Below, piece by piece: positions 42,575 through 52,929 of a DNA stretch of 64,000 nucleotides. Position numbers and translations under genes: made by a program. The notes under the pieces are model-generated. The model saw nothing but the letters and a program-made list of their open reading frames with translations. It ran no database searches and was not told the origin of the DNA. Source of the DNA: Neoechinorhynchus agilis (Eukaryota > Acanthocephala); contig CM121343.1 of assembly GCA_051530055.1 (NCBI GenBank), forward strand, positions 3,410,001-3,474,000, read 5' to 3'. Position 1 is the stretch's first letter, and every line of letters starts with the position of its first letter.

Positions 42575-44690
42575 CTCTTTATCCCCGGTTGATTTGGACA
42601 CACATCCCACCGATCTGGGTCAGGGAAGCACATAAAATCACTTAAAAAACATAACGATACGGTTAGGAGTTTGTAAATCCCTCGGGATCCGCGGATACCT
42701 TTCGAGGAAGCGGGACTCATCATTGAGTTTCCTCCTCCCGTCGGCGGTATTTCGCCCCTTTTTGATTCTGCGTCGTCGGCGGTAAGGAATTCGAGCCCTT
42801 GACCCAAACAAGTCTACTAGACCACCACGGCATAACTACGGAATGTACAAACTTGGCTACTTTGCTTGGGCTGCTTTGGTTCCTTAGCATATTTGTGGCT
42901 CATCTGGGAGTTATCTATCTGAATTTGGGCGAACAGCGCACCGATTTTGGTCAGAAACGCTGGTCAGCGCTAAATGCTAATTACCGTACGGTTAGGAGTT
43001 TGTACATCCCTCGGGATCCCGGATACCTTTCGAGAGGCGGGACTCATCATTGAGTTTCCTTCTCCGTCGCCCCCACCCCCAAAACACCCACCCAAACAAC
43101 ACAACCACCACCATTTGCTTGGGGCTGCTTTGGTTCCTTAGCATATTTGTGGCTCATCTGGGAGTTATCTATCTGAATTTGGGCGAACAGCGCACCGATT
43201 TTGGTCAGGGAAACGCTGGTCAGCGCTAAATGCTAATTACCGTACGGTTAGGAGTTTGTACATCCCTCGGGATCCGCGGATACCTTTCGAGGAGGCGGGA
43301 CTCATCATTGAGTTTCCTTCTCCCGTCGGTGGTATTTCGCCCCTTTTTGATTCTGCGTCGTCGGCGGTAAGGAATTCGAGCCCTTGACCCAAACAAGTCT
43401 ACTAGACCACCACGGCATAACTGAATGTACAAACTTGGCTACTTTGCTTGGGGCTGCTTTGGTTCCTTAGCATATTTGTGGCTCATCTGGGAGTTATCTA
43501 TCTGAATTTGGGCGAACAGCGCACCGATTTTGGTCAGGGAAACGCTGGTCAGCGCTAAATGCTAATTACCGTACGGTTAGGAGTTTGTACATCCTCGGGA
43601 TCCTCGGATACTTTCGAGGAGGCGGGACTCATCATTGAGTTTCCTTCTCCCGTCGGTGGTATTTCGCCCCTTTTTGATTCTGCGTCGTCGGCGGTAAGGA
43701 ATTCGAGCCCTTGACCCAAACAAGTCTACTAGACCACCACGGCATAACTACGGAATGTACAAACTTGGCTACTTTGCTTGGGGCTGCTTTGGTTCCTTAG
43801 CATATTTGTGGCTCATCTGGGAGTTATCTATCTGAATTTGGGCGAACAGCGCACCGATTTTGGTCAGGGAAACGCTGGTCAGCGCTAAATGCTAATTACC
43901 GTACGGTTAGGAGTTTGTACATCCCTCGGGATCCGCGGATACCTTTCGAGGAGGCGGGACTCATCATTGAGTTTCCTTCTCCCGTCGGTGGTATTTCGCC
44001 CCTTTTTGATTCTGCGTCGTCGGCGGTAAGGAATTCGAGCCCTTGACCCAAACAAGTCTACTAGACCACCACGGCATAACTACGGAATGTACAAACTTGG
44101 CTACTTTGCTTGGGGCTGCTTTGGTTCCTTAGCATATTTGTGGCTCATCTGGGAGTTATCTATCTGAATTTGGGCGAACAGCGCACCGATTTTGGTCAGG
44201 GAAACGCTGGTCAGCGCTAAATGCTAATTACCGTACGGTTAGGAGTTTGTACATCCCTCGGGATCCGCGGATACCTTTCGAGGAGGCGGGACTCATCATT
44301 GAGTTTCCTTCTCCCGTCGGTGGTATTTCGCCCCTTTTTGATTCTGCGTCGTCGGCGGTAAGGAATTCGAGCCCTTGACCCAAACAAGTCTACTAGACCA
44401 CCACGGCATAACTACGGAATGTACAAACTTGGCTACTTTGCTTGGGGCTGCTTTGGTTCCTTAGCATATTTGTGGCTCATCTGGGAGTTATCTATCTGAA
44501 TTTGGGCGAACAGCGCACCGATTTTGGTCAGGGAAACGCTGGTCAGCGCTAAATGCTAATTACCGTACGGTTAGGAGTTTGTACATCCCTCGGGATCCTC
44601 GGATACCTTTCGAGGAGGCGGGACTCATCAGTGTGTTTCCTCCCCCTTGGTTGTGCGTCATTGGCAGTAATTGATTCGAACACAATCTAG
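42575..44690 (-). repeat. Tandem array of tRNA-derived SINE units (~330 bp, about six copies)
   Basis: The word CGGCGGTAAGGAATTCGAGC recurs at about 42,778, 43,369, 43,692, 44,024 and 44,354, and TTTGGTTCCTTAGCATATTT at about 42,875, 43,130, 43,460, 43,790, 44,122 and 44,453. Read on the minus strand, each full unit has a tRNA-like head with a perfect pol III box A (TGGTCTAGTAG) and a degraded box B (GGGCTCGAATTCC). The body then matches the SINE at 63.3 kb (GGGACTCATC, GGTATTTCG, GGATCC). Units are almost identical, so the SINE has become a local satellite. The first unit is rearranged, with an A/C-only stretch at 43,070-43,112. Confidence 0.88.
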
Positions 44691-45261
44691 TTTGGGTATT
44701 TAGGGCAGACCAACGCTTACCGGACCATTAAATCATTCAGCTCAAGGGCATTTGAGTAACCTCAAATATATTTATAGTTATCGCTGCCTGGGAGGATTAC
44801 TCGCTTAATAATCATTTGGAGAAGCACTAAGTTATATCTATTACATCGCTACCGACTGAATCCACATTAGTCAAAATGGTATCGCTTTAGTTCGTCTATG
44901 CGGATTGCAAATCTCGACTCCAAGAAAAAGCATTCCCGCTGGTACCTCATTTGTACCAAATGAAACGCAAATACTTTAAGTTTGTTTTTTGAAGTGAATC
45001 GCGGCATGTGACCAACTTTATATCACGGAACGGGGAATTCGGATCTTCTATGTGACCTAATCGACTCAAGAATTTGATTACGTTAATTCTGTTTTAAGGT
45101 ACTAAAGCCCGTGGCCTCTATTGGTTCTGCGGCATTAGCTTCAAGCTGAAGATATAAGATTTAGAGATGGATGCGAACACGCATTCATTTCGCCTAAATG
45201 CGGAAATTGATTTGCAATGTTAATTTTGGTTGAATGTTTAAATTTTACTAGGTTTTTTAGC
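44691..45261. other. Spacer before the GID8-like gene
   Basis: No clear gene. A short open stretch near 45,103-45,160 (ARGLYWFCGISFKLK) is followed by the possible exon at 45,262. No repeat shared with other parts of the window was seen. Confidence 0.3.
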
Positions 45262-45439
45262 TGGACACTGACGTTTACGAGTTTGGAGCAACGCAGCAGT
45301 CAAAAAGAGGCACTTTTGCAATTGTAAATCTGTATCCACATTATGGTTCTCCATCTTACGATGTAATACAGGAAGAATATACTTTGTGTTCGATATCGAG
45401 AGGCGGTTGGTTGTTATTTAGCATGAACTTTTTAAGATG
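45262..45439 (+). CDS. Possible terminal exon overlapping the GID8-like start
   Basis: After TTTTTTAG the plus strand is open for 59 codons: LDTDVYEFGATQQSKRGTFA, IVNLYPHYGSPSYDVIQEEY, TLCSISRGGWLLFSMNFLR. It stops at TGA 45,438-45,440, which overlaps the ATG of the GID8-like ORF (ATGA). Composition is protein-like but no family is recognised. It could be the 3' exon of an upstream gene, or simply an open 5' UTR. Confidence 0.25.
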
Positions 45440-46321
45440 ACCGACAACAGTACGGATACGACTCACGATGATGATCTTTTGGCCGACAGTGAAACCTATG
45501 TCCACTACAAGCCATATTTGCGGATGATCATGAGGAAAGCGAACATGACTCAAATTGCGGATATTCTATCAACGAATTATATGATAGTTGGAGGACATCA
45601 CGAAGCATTGGCCGCCTTTTTTAACGAAGTCAAACATATTAATTTCCGGGACTTTCCTCAGCTAAATTTCAAGGATATAGATACCGGGTTTGAGTATGTG
45701 AAACGCCGATCGGATGTGTGCCGTCTCATTAGACAAGCCAAATCGTCACAAGCGAGGGAATTGATCGATCTATACTGGGATTTGCTCGTACAGCGGTCCA
45801 TTCAACTGCGGTTTATCATCCGAATCCAAGAATTTCTCGATAGGACTATTGTTGAGAATTACGATTATCAAGAAGCACTTCAATTCGCTAGGACGTATTT
45901 AACGGAGTTTGTGCTGGGAAACAGGGAACGCGATGTAATGGTATGCAAGGCCATGTCGATCTTAGCTTATAAAAACCAAAGAGATTGCCCATTCATCGAA
46001 CTTACATCGCAAATCCGTCGTGATGAAGCTGCTAAGATGGTATCTTTTTTATTGATGCAAGAAACTGAACGGCTAGCTGTTAAGGATCTTACTGGTAGAG
46101 ATCATGTACAGTCAGAAGAAATCCCCGATTCAAAACTGTTAGCCGCTTACATGGCTTCCTACAAACTCGTCTCCCTTACTGGTCTCGTGGAGAAGGTTCA
46201 AAGAGAGATCAAGGAACCATCTTTCATCAGAATTGATGGATACAGGGAGTTCAATATCAGAGGCATTTTGACGCCTGATGTTGAGCAGGAGATCAGGCGA
46301 GGCAGATTAACAAACCAGTGA
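45437..46321 (+). CDS. GID8-like: GID8/TWA1-like CTLH/CRA protein
   Basis: GID8 (TWA1) is a scaffold subunit of the CTLH/GID ubiquitin ligase complex. The ORF is intronless, 294 codons (family about 230). A LisH-like N-terminal segment (YLRMIMRKANMTQIADILST) is weak. The CTLH and CRA regions are clearer: VKRRSDVCRLIRQAKSSQAR, LVQRSIQLRFIIRIQEFLDR, YDYQEALQFARTYLTEFVLG, VMVCKAMSILAYKNQRDCPF, followed by IELTSQIRRDEAAKMVSFLL. These follow the family order (R...I..G....A...I, F.L..Q.FIE.I, AL.FA...L, LE..M.LLAF.....P). The extra C-terminal ~60 residues have no match that I recognise. An AATAAA lies near 46,494. The paralogous RanBP9/MAEA-type proteins are less likely because no SPRY or RING domain is present. 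Confidence 0.7.
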   Translation: MTDNSTDTTHDDDLLADSETYVHYKPYLRMIMRKANMTQIADILSTNYMIVGGHHEALAAFFNEVKHINFRDFPQLNFKDIDTGFEYVKRRSDVCRLIRQAKSSQARELIDLYWDLLVQRSIQLRFIIRIQEFLDRTIVENYDYQEALQFARTYLTEFVLGNRERDVMVCKAMSILAYKNQRDCPFIELTSQIRRDEAAKMVSFLLMQETERLAVKDLTGRDHVQSEEIPDSKLLAAYMASYKLVSLTGLVEKVQREIKEPSFIRIDGYREFNIRGILTPDVEQEIRRGRLTNQ

Positions 46322-47428
46322 TTTTCACAATTCACATCATCCATACACTGACATAGCGAGTGCTTTTAGATTTATTTGTTTTGAACTAATTGAACGTCTT
46401 AGTCATCCCTTAGAAATGGATACACAATCATTTGCATAAAGTGCAATTACTAAACTTTAATCTCCAAATCGACTATTTAATCTTCTGCCCTCAATAAATC
46501 CCTAAAATATCAATACTTCCTCGTTGGCCGCCTCGGATTCGAGGTTTCGTCAGGGTCTTCGCCCACATGTTTTTGAATGGAAGGGCAATCCAATTTGGGC
46601 TCGGAACAAACGGGAGTCTTCAGTTTTACCTTCTTTGTTCAACTTCTTCGTTGGTCCGACGGAACCCCTTGCATATTTCTCGATCCATGCGAGGGATGAT
46701 GTGCCGCGTAGCTGCTTTCCATTCATAAAAAAAGGGTATGAGGACCCAAAGCCCCTTTAAAGGTTGCTGAAATCTGGTCGCGATCCACACGGTCCATGAC
46801 AAAACTAGAAATTGAGACGACGGTGAGAATTGGCGGGAACGGAGTTTCCGTTTCCGCTGATTTTAGATCACCGTTGAGAACTTCCAACTGGATCACTTTT
46901 GCCTACTAAAGTTCAGGGTTCCTAATAGCAAAGTGCGGCAATCTTAGCGGCGAAGGGACTTTCTGCTTAGTATTCAACCACTTTAGCGTTTCTCACTACG
47001 GGAAAGGAAGGAGAAATAATTGAGCTATAACGATTTCCGGTTCTGACCATGCAGAAATATTCGAAAAAGTTCTTCTGAACAAGCAGAATTCGGAGTTGTG
47101 TACATTTATGGACACACGATTACAGCGTACTGATTGAGTACGTTTTTTCTAAGCCGTAAATCTCGCACAATTTTTATGGCAGAGCATTACCGGGGCCGAC
47201 AAACGTTCATCAGGCGCTCAAAAGGGAATTTGAAGTACTTTGCCTTCTTAAATTCTGGAAAAAATGGCCGAATCTCTCAAAGTGGTCATATTTTCATACT
47301 ATAAATTCTTAATCAAAGCGGTCAGCGGCACTTTGTTGGGCTCTCAATTTCTCGTGTTACCTTTGAATTATGAGCAGGAACCGTCAAAAGATGAACTTTA
47401 GTGTATTATTTGTCGCATTAGCACACTA
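46322..47428. other. Spacer with a dispersed repeat copy
   Basis: About 46,540-46,900 resembles 55,373-55,600. Shared words are TCGTCAGGG.CTTC, GTGGAAG/ATGGAAG, AATTGAGACGACGGTGAG / AGTTGAGACGTTGGTGAG and CCGCTGATT(T/C)T. Both lie a few hundred bp downstream or upstream of genes and carry short ORFs without known family. No other feature is supported. Confidence 0.45.
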
Positions 47429-48186
47429 TCATTTCCTTTTCTTAGCCTGAGGAGGTTCGGCTGGTCCGTACATGACTGCGGGTTCCGGCATTGAGAAGTC
47501 AGTCTCGTTAATATAAGTTTGCACGCGGGTAATTCGTTGAGAGTCGGACTGGTCAGCAGCATTACTTGAAGGAAGTGAACACGACGCACTGCGATTGCGT
47601 TCCAGCTCATTGAAGGCATTCAGTGAGTTCAATGCGCAACCCTCAGCTTTAAGCATTTTTGTTTTCTCTGAATCTTCTGGATAGATTTTAGCCGGTCTAT
47701 ACTGATCAACATGATCCACGCGAATCGTCCGACCGTTCAACTAAAAAAATAGACAGCGTAAACTATGCGTTTTCCATCCACCAATTCAGTTACTTTTATT
47801 CCATTAAGATTATCAACAGCAAGTGTAGTGCTCCTTTGATCTTCATAACATAAGAAACAGAATCCGCGGGACCGCTGCGTCTTTCGATCGCGAATTAAAT
47901 TTATATTGACCACTTCACCATATCTGTTATTGTATTCATAAAAAAGAAAAATCACCTTTATAAATACGTACTGCGAAAATACACAAATTATATCCCCTTC
48001 GCTCAAATCGAATGAAATTCCACCAATATATATCCAGGCACTATGTTTCCGTTTCCGATCGAGCGTCCCGATTGGATAATTACGGGTCTTATTCCTGCTA
48101 CGAGAAGGTAAATAAACAACAATTACGACCACGATAAACGTTCGAATTTACGCTTTCTTTATTATAATCTTTAGCGGGGATGGCAT
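47429..48186 (-). CDS. RBMX2: RNA-binding motif protein X-linked 2 (spliceosomal RRM protein)
   Basis: RBMX2 (yeast Ist3/Snu17) is an RRM protein of the activated spliceosome and RES-type complex. The start at 48,186 gives MPSPLKIIIKKA, joined through a ~58-nt intron to RNKTRNYPIGTLDRKRKHSA. The RRM has RNP2 WIYIGGISFDLSEGDIICVF, a 48-nt intron inside SQ|YGEVVNINLIRDRKT, then RNP1 RSRGFCFLCYEDQRSTTLAV and DNLNGIK. A third intron leads to LNGRTIRVDHVDQYRPAKIY, the strongly conserved end of the family RRM. The tail (ESEKTKMLKAEGCALNS-type region, then KKRK) is short, ending at 47,429. All three introns obey GT-AG with phase agreement. A LINE tail lies ~160 bp upstream on the same strand. Confidence 0.93.
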
Positions 48187-48348
48187 TTGAGTAGTAGACC
48201 ATGGGTTCCGTCGTGTCGGACAGAAATGAGTTCAAATTCAATATCTATTAATATATTTTGTTTGTTTCTTTTGGTAATTAAAACATTATCATATTTGGTC
48301 AATAGTTACAAGAGTGAAAGAAAACAACAATACAAAACCTCTCCACTC

Positions 48349-48530
48349 CTATTCATCGGCGCTGGCCAAAATGCTGGCCGCATTGCCCCGCTGCACCGCA
48401 ATGCTTATTTTTTGCGCCAAGAACGACCTCGATCTTGGCTCTCCAGTCGCCGCGTTGATTCGCTTCCCCAAGTCCTTCACGAGGGCCAGTGCCGACCCTC
48501 CCAAGGTACGTTTCCACACCGAAGAGGACA
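48349..48530 (-). mobile_element. LINE 3'-end fragment, minus strand
   Basis: The minus strand reads SSVWKRTLGGSALALVKDLG, KRINAATGEPRSRSFLAQKI and SIAVQRGNAASILASADE. This is the C-terminal signature of the common invertebrate LINE type (GRRI...TGEPRS..FL.Q.ISIA.QRGNAAS). The frame is open to its stop, so this is a fairly recent, heavily 5'-truncated copy. It sits just upstream of RBMX2. Confidence 0.85.
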
Positions 48531-48599
48531 AAATGGTAGTTTCGGATGCACCCGGATTTAAATTCATAGATTTATTTCCCCCCCCCCGATATTTCAAGT

Positions 48600-49556
48600 C
48601 GGATAATTCAAAGATTTTCTCAAGGTTTAATATTGAAGCGACAAACTTGCGAAACAATGTTAAGTCCTGATAATGCCGGAATTATCCAAGAGGTGAAATA
48701 TGTCGGCGAAATATACATTAGTGAATTTTTGAATCCGACGACACGATGGCGAAACTACCAAAAGAAAAGAAAAAGCTGACGACTACGAATAATGCCATAA
48801 GTCGATCGGATTGGAAATTGCGAGAAAAAACACGAACCAAGGGTAAAAAGGCGTCGCAGTTACCGAGAAAATAAGGAATGCAAAATTCGATGAGCCTTTG
48901 AGAGTGAAATCGTAGTAATATAAAACAATCAAAAGCGCGTGGTGACGTTTATAAGCAAAGTTGAAATTGAACAAAAAGAAAAAACCACACCAAACTCGTT
49001 AAAAATAAACCGATTACATACGTCATTTCACTCATCTTTTCCACGGTTGTCATTATTGCGCAATATCGAACCACAAATCCGTTTTCCTTGATGAGTTGCA
49101 TTCTTCCGTAATAATAAAATTTGCAATCGGCGATGACGATTGATCGCCAAAAATTATTAAGAAGTTTTAAATGCGTATTTGATTGTGGTACTCGCAAACT
49201 GTACCCCCCCAACGTTTATGATTGCGATTTAATCGGTTGGTTTCATGAACGCGCGATTGCATCTCTATTGTTCGTCGCATTTTGCACTCATCTCAGAGCT
49301 TCATTACTGTCTAAGGCAATACATTTCAAGAAATTCAAATTTCATATTGATTTTGTGACTGCATTAATTCATCGATAGTCGTCGTTGAACTACGTCTGAG
49401 CCTAAACATTTAAATTCAAAGCCTAACTAAAAACACCACTCTAAATGTAAAACTGGATGCCTAAGGCAGCGAGGGTGAAAACTCAATGTTGCTACATTTT
49501 TCGATACTTATCCTAGGTTTCCACATTTCAAAGAACATGACCAAAAAAGGTCCCCC
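48600..49556. other. Spacer, dispersed repeat fragment, no clear gene
   Basis: 48,668-48,770 (TTATCCAAGAGGTGAAATATGTCGG...GAAACTACCAA) resembles 61,772-61,840. A 34-codon minus ORF at about 48,949-49,051 (MTTVEKMSEMTYVIGLFLTS with a hydrophobic tail) could encode a one-span membrane peptide but has no supporting evidence. Confidence 0.35.
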
Positions 49557-50200
49557 ATAAACCCATTCTTCATCTTCCTATTCCATTTCTCCCTTTCCTC
49601 CATCCTTCCGCTTTATCCCCTTTCCCTTTTTCCCCTCCATCTTCACCTCCTTCCATCTTTCCAGTTTATCCCCGATTCGCCCCTTCCCTTTCTCCATTTT
49701 TTTAATTCCTCCCCTCATTTCCCCCCATTCTCTAAATTTCTGGATTCTATTTCTTCACTCTTCCCCCTTTCCTACCTCCATCCTTCCGCTTTATCCCCTT
49801 TCCCTTTTTCCCCTCCATCTTCACCTCCTTTCATCTTTCCAGTTTATCCCCGATTCGCCTCATCCCTTCCTTCATTTTTCTGGTTCCTCCCCTATATCCC
49901 TCATTTCCCCCATTCTCTCAATTTCTGGATTCTATTTCTTAACTCTTCCCCCTTTCCATCCCGCATCCTTCCGCTTTATCCCCTTTCCCTTCTTCCCCTC
50001 CGTCTTCACCTCCTTTCGTCTTCTCAGTTTATCCCCAAATTTCCCTTTTCCCTTCCTCCATTTTTCTAATTTTCCCTCTTCATTCCCTTCAATCCCTAAT
50101 CAACTTCTATTTCCCTCTTTCTTATCTTCATTTTTATTTCCTTTTCTCTCCTTTCCACGTGATTTCCAACTTCATTATCCTATCCCCTTGAAATAAAAAT
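49557..50200 (+). repeat. Long pyrimidine-rich tract with ~180-bp period
   Basis: About 640 bp in which the plus strand is overwhelmingly C and T. The word ATCCTTCCGCTTTATCCCCT recurs near 49,602, 49,779 and 49,965, together with CCCCTCC(A/G)TCTTCACCTCC and GATTCTATTTCTT, giving three units of about 180 bp followed by a degraded tail. Such homopurine-homopyrimidine DNA can adopt triplex (H-DNA) structure; this is inferred from composition. Confidence 0.88.
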
Positions 50201-50839
50201 CATTTTACCTTAACTTTTTTGTACCCAAATGTTTTGTCAAGGGATTTTCTATTCACTTCTTTGTGTTTTGTGGGTATATTTGCTGATTGATTATTAGAAT
50301 TCCTAAATAGTCCCATAACTCTCAGAAAATCATATAGTCGAAAAAGATGTCAGCTCTTTTAATCTCGCAGGCTCTAATTATTTACACTTGGAAACGCGAA
50401 TTTTTAGTTTCGCAGCTAAGTATTTTTCGCTTGAGCCGTCTACAGTGGCTAGACAGCATTTTATCAACGATGAACGCATTGACAGCGTGTGTGCGTCTTC
50501 AATTCGATGAACTATATTTCGTTCGTCTAAACCTTTTTTGAGCAAATACATTTGCGTTTTTATTTAAAGAAATTTGATCAGTTAAAATACGAGAAAGTCT
50601 AAAGCGCTTGGTCTAAAATCATGTCCAAGGAAACTCGCATTTTTCGGAGAAACTGCCTGGGTATTTTCGCCATAAGCACCACATAAGCGGAATAATCTAC
50701 ATGGCGACATTTCAGGCGTTATTTCTTGGTCTTCTTGAGTGTGCTATGCTCTTCGATTAGTATAATAGATGCGCCAATACTACCTAGCGATGTATATTTC
50801 TTTAGATTGTAAAAGCCGGTCGACTTAATCAGATTTTCC

Positions 50840-52141
50840 ATGCAAATTCAACGACCACTTCTTCGATTGAATGGTCTGTTTATAGGATTAGTAAGCAAGA
50901 ACCAGTTTCATTCTTCTAATCGGTGTATGGTGCGTGTTCCGGATACCAGCAATTGACGTTGTTGTACCAACGGTTTCCATACACACAGAACAGCAAAGCA
51001 GCTCTATTGAGAGATATTTTATATTCGAAGGATTTGGAATTTATGATGGAAGCACATAACGGAATCAGCGCAAAGATTGTTGAAGAAACCGGTGAGTGTT
51101 GTTACTAAAACTAGTAATCGTCTTACTGCTGTTTCTCAAAAGGATTTAAAAGTATTTGGGCTAGTGGGCTGTGTATAAGCGCACAATGGGCGGTAAGGGA
51201 CGCAAATGAAGCAAGCTGGACTCAAGTTTTAAACCACGTCGAATTTATGGCCGATGCCACTAACATTCCAATAATGCTAGATGCTGACACTGGCTTCGGA
51301 AATTTCAATAACGCTAGGCGATTAGTAACACAACTAGAAAAAATCGGGGTTGCAGGTACTTTTATTTTTCGAATAACGATACAATGCTAAACTGCTAGTG
51401 TAGGTGCATGTATTGAAGACAAATTTTTTCCAAAGAAGAACTCATTTGTGGATGGAAGATCGCAACCTCTGGCTGATCCAAACGAATTTTGTCTAAAAAT
51501 AAAGGTCAGATGGAAAATGAAAAGGTGATTTTTCATCAACTTCACATGAAGGCGATGAAGGACACACAAAAAGATCCACATTTTTGCATTGTTGCGAGGA
51601 TCGAAGCTTTTATTGCTGGCTGGGGCGTAGAGGAGGCACTACAACGGGCTGACGCTTATGTTAGTGCAGGAGCGGACGCTATCCTTGTTCACAGTAAAGC
51701 CACTAATGCCTGTGAAATAGAAGCGTTCATGAGTCGATGGCAAAATCAAGTGGGTGTTTCTGTCCGAACCTATTCGATCTCCAATCTAATCAATAGGCTC
51801 CTATAGTTATTGTGCCAACCAAGTACTACAAGATCAACACTGAAGTATTCCGAAACATGGGCATTTCTTTAATCATATGGGCGAATCATAACCTTCGAGC
51901 ATCAGTCACTGCCATGCAAACGTGTTCAAAAGAAATATTTGATTCTCATTCTGTCGCTGGATTAGAAAATCAGGTAAAATTAATAAATTATCAAACTTGT
52001 CATTAAAATTGAACATAGATTGCCAGTGTTCAAGACATTTTTCATCTGCAGAACCAGCGCGAGTTGTTACAAGCCGAGGAGAAATATTTGCCCCCATATT
52101 GCGACATAGGCATACGCAAATCATCCCAGACTGATCCTTAA
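50840..52141 (+). CDS. PEPM: Phosphoenolpyruvate phosphomutase (phosphonate biosynthesis)
   Basis: Converts phosphoenolpyruvate to phosphonopyruvate, the C-P bond-forming step of phosphonate synthesis. The proposed first exon, [17 protein letters not shown] (50,840), is basic and hydrophobic like a mitochondrial presequence. It joins in phase to [20 protein letters not shown]. Then follow [35 protein letters not shown] and [15 protein letters not shown]. The Mg-binding segment is [17 protein letters not shown]. The gating loop is [20 protein letters not shown], then [62 protein letters not shown] and the tail [11 protein letters not shown]. All introns are ~44-50 nt GT-AG with consistent phase, including caa|GTGGGT before APIVIV. 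Key residues are kept, so it looks active. The match follows the mussel (Mytilus) enzyme motif by motif from memory. No downstream phosphonate genes are in the window. Confidence 0.93.
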
Positions 52142-52296
52142 GTCTCAGCCGAAATTATGCTACATAATAAATCCACTTTAGTGTTTTTTTATGCAACGGT
52201 TTCTTAACTCTACTGTGGTTTTGAGCCTCGTAACCTAGAAAAATCCGTCGATTAGGGAACCGATTCCTATATACGTTTATTGATTAAATCTTACCG

Positions 52297-52743
52297 TTGC
52301 ATCAAACGTACAGTTTTTCGTTAATACAACCATCTCAAATTGTTCAACAAATACGCCATGCTTTACATTTAGCCGCTTGTTTACTTTTAATAGCCGAAAT
52401 CATTCCACATTCGGACACTATCAATGCCGCAAATGTTCCTTTCGAAAACAGTGGTACAGTCAGTTGTCGTGAAACAGCAGTCAATAACGATATAAGAATT
52501 CGGTGTGCCGTATGGTTAGGTGATTTTGCACTAGTCGCATCGGGCCTCATTCGACATCACTGCTCAGGATCCACATGTTCCGGTTCCGGCAAGCCACTTT
52601 CGAGGACCCTTTCTGCAATCAATGAGGTGTACCCGGAAAATCGTACACCTACAATCAATCCGGCTAATGAAGATTTTACTGTATTACGGAACCTCCTAGC
52701 ACAGAACTCTTACTTAACAGCGAGACTTGGTCGATACGCTTAA
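52297..52743 (+). other. Open frame of 148 codons, unassigned
   Basis: The frame opens with TTG and has no in-frame ATG, so it could only be an exon. It contains HALHLAACLLLIAEIIPHSD, several Cys (SCRETAVNNDIRIRCAVW, HHCSGSTCSGSGKP) and ends LTARLGRYA. It lies between the PEP mutase stop and the LINE. I recognise no family; it may be a relic related to the LINE or a terminal exon of an unknown gene. Confidence 0.25.
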
Positions 52744-52929
52744 AAAACCCTTTTCAGCGAACACTCCTTCTCGGAATCGCTATCAGCGAATGGAACCTAG
52801 GCTGCAAGTGCCTCCTACACCCTTATGTCGATTGTATGGCCCAAGAGTCCTCGAACTAAGTGACCGAAAGACTGAGACGCTCAATTGCAGAATAAGGTGT
52901 CTGAAAAATTAGAGAACTGTGGTATCAGG

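Noticed and set aside
42575-44690. tRNA genes or a CRISPR-like array
   Set aside because: The tRNA-like heads have only pol III boxes and poor cloverleaf pairing, units are ~330 bp without spacers, and the host is eukaryotic.
48949-49051. 34-residue minus-strand peptide with one membrane-like segment
   Set aside because: Could be a microprotein, but there is no conservation, splice or expression evidence to support it.
52297-52743. 148-codon frame as a secreted protein gene
   Set aside because: No in-frame ATG, no recognised family and position against a LINE; listed only as an unassigned open frame.
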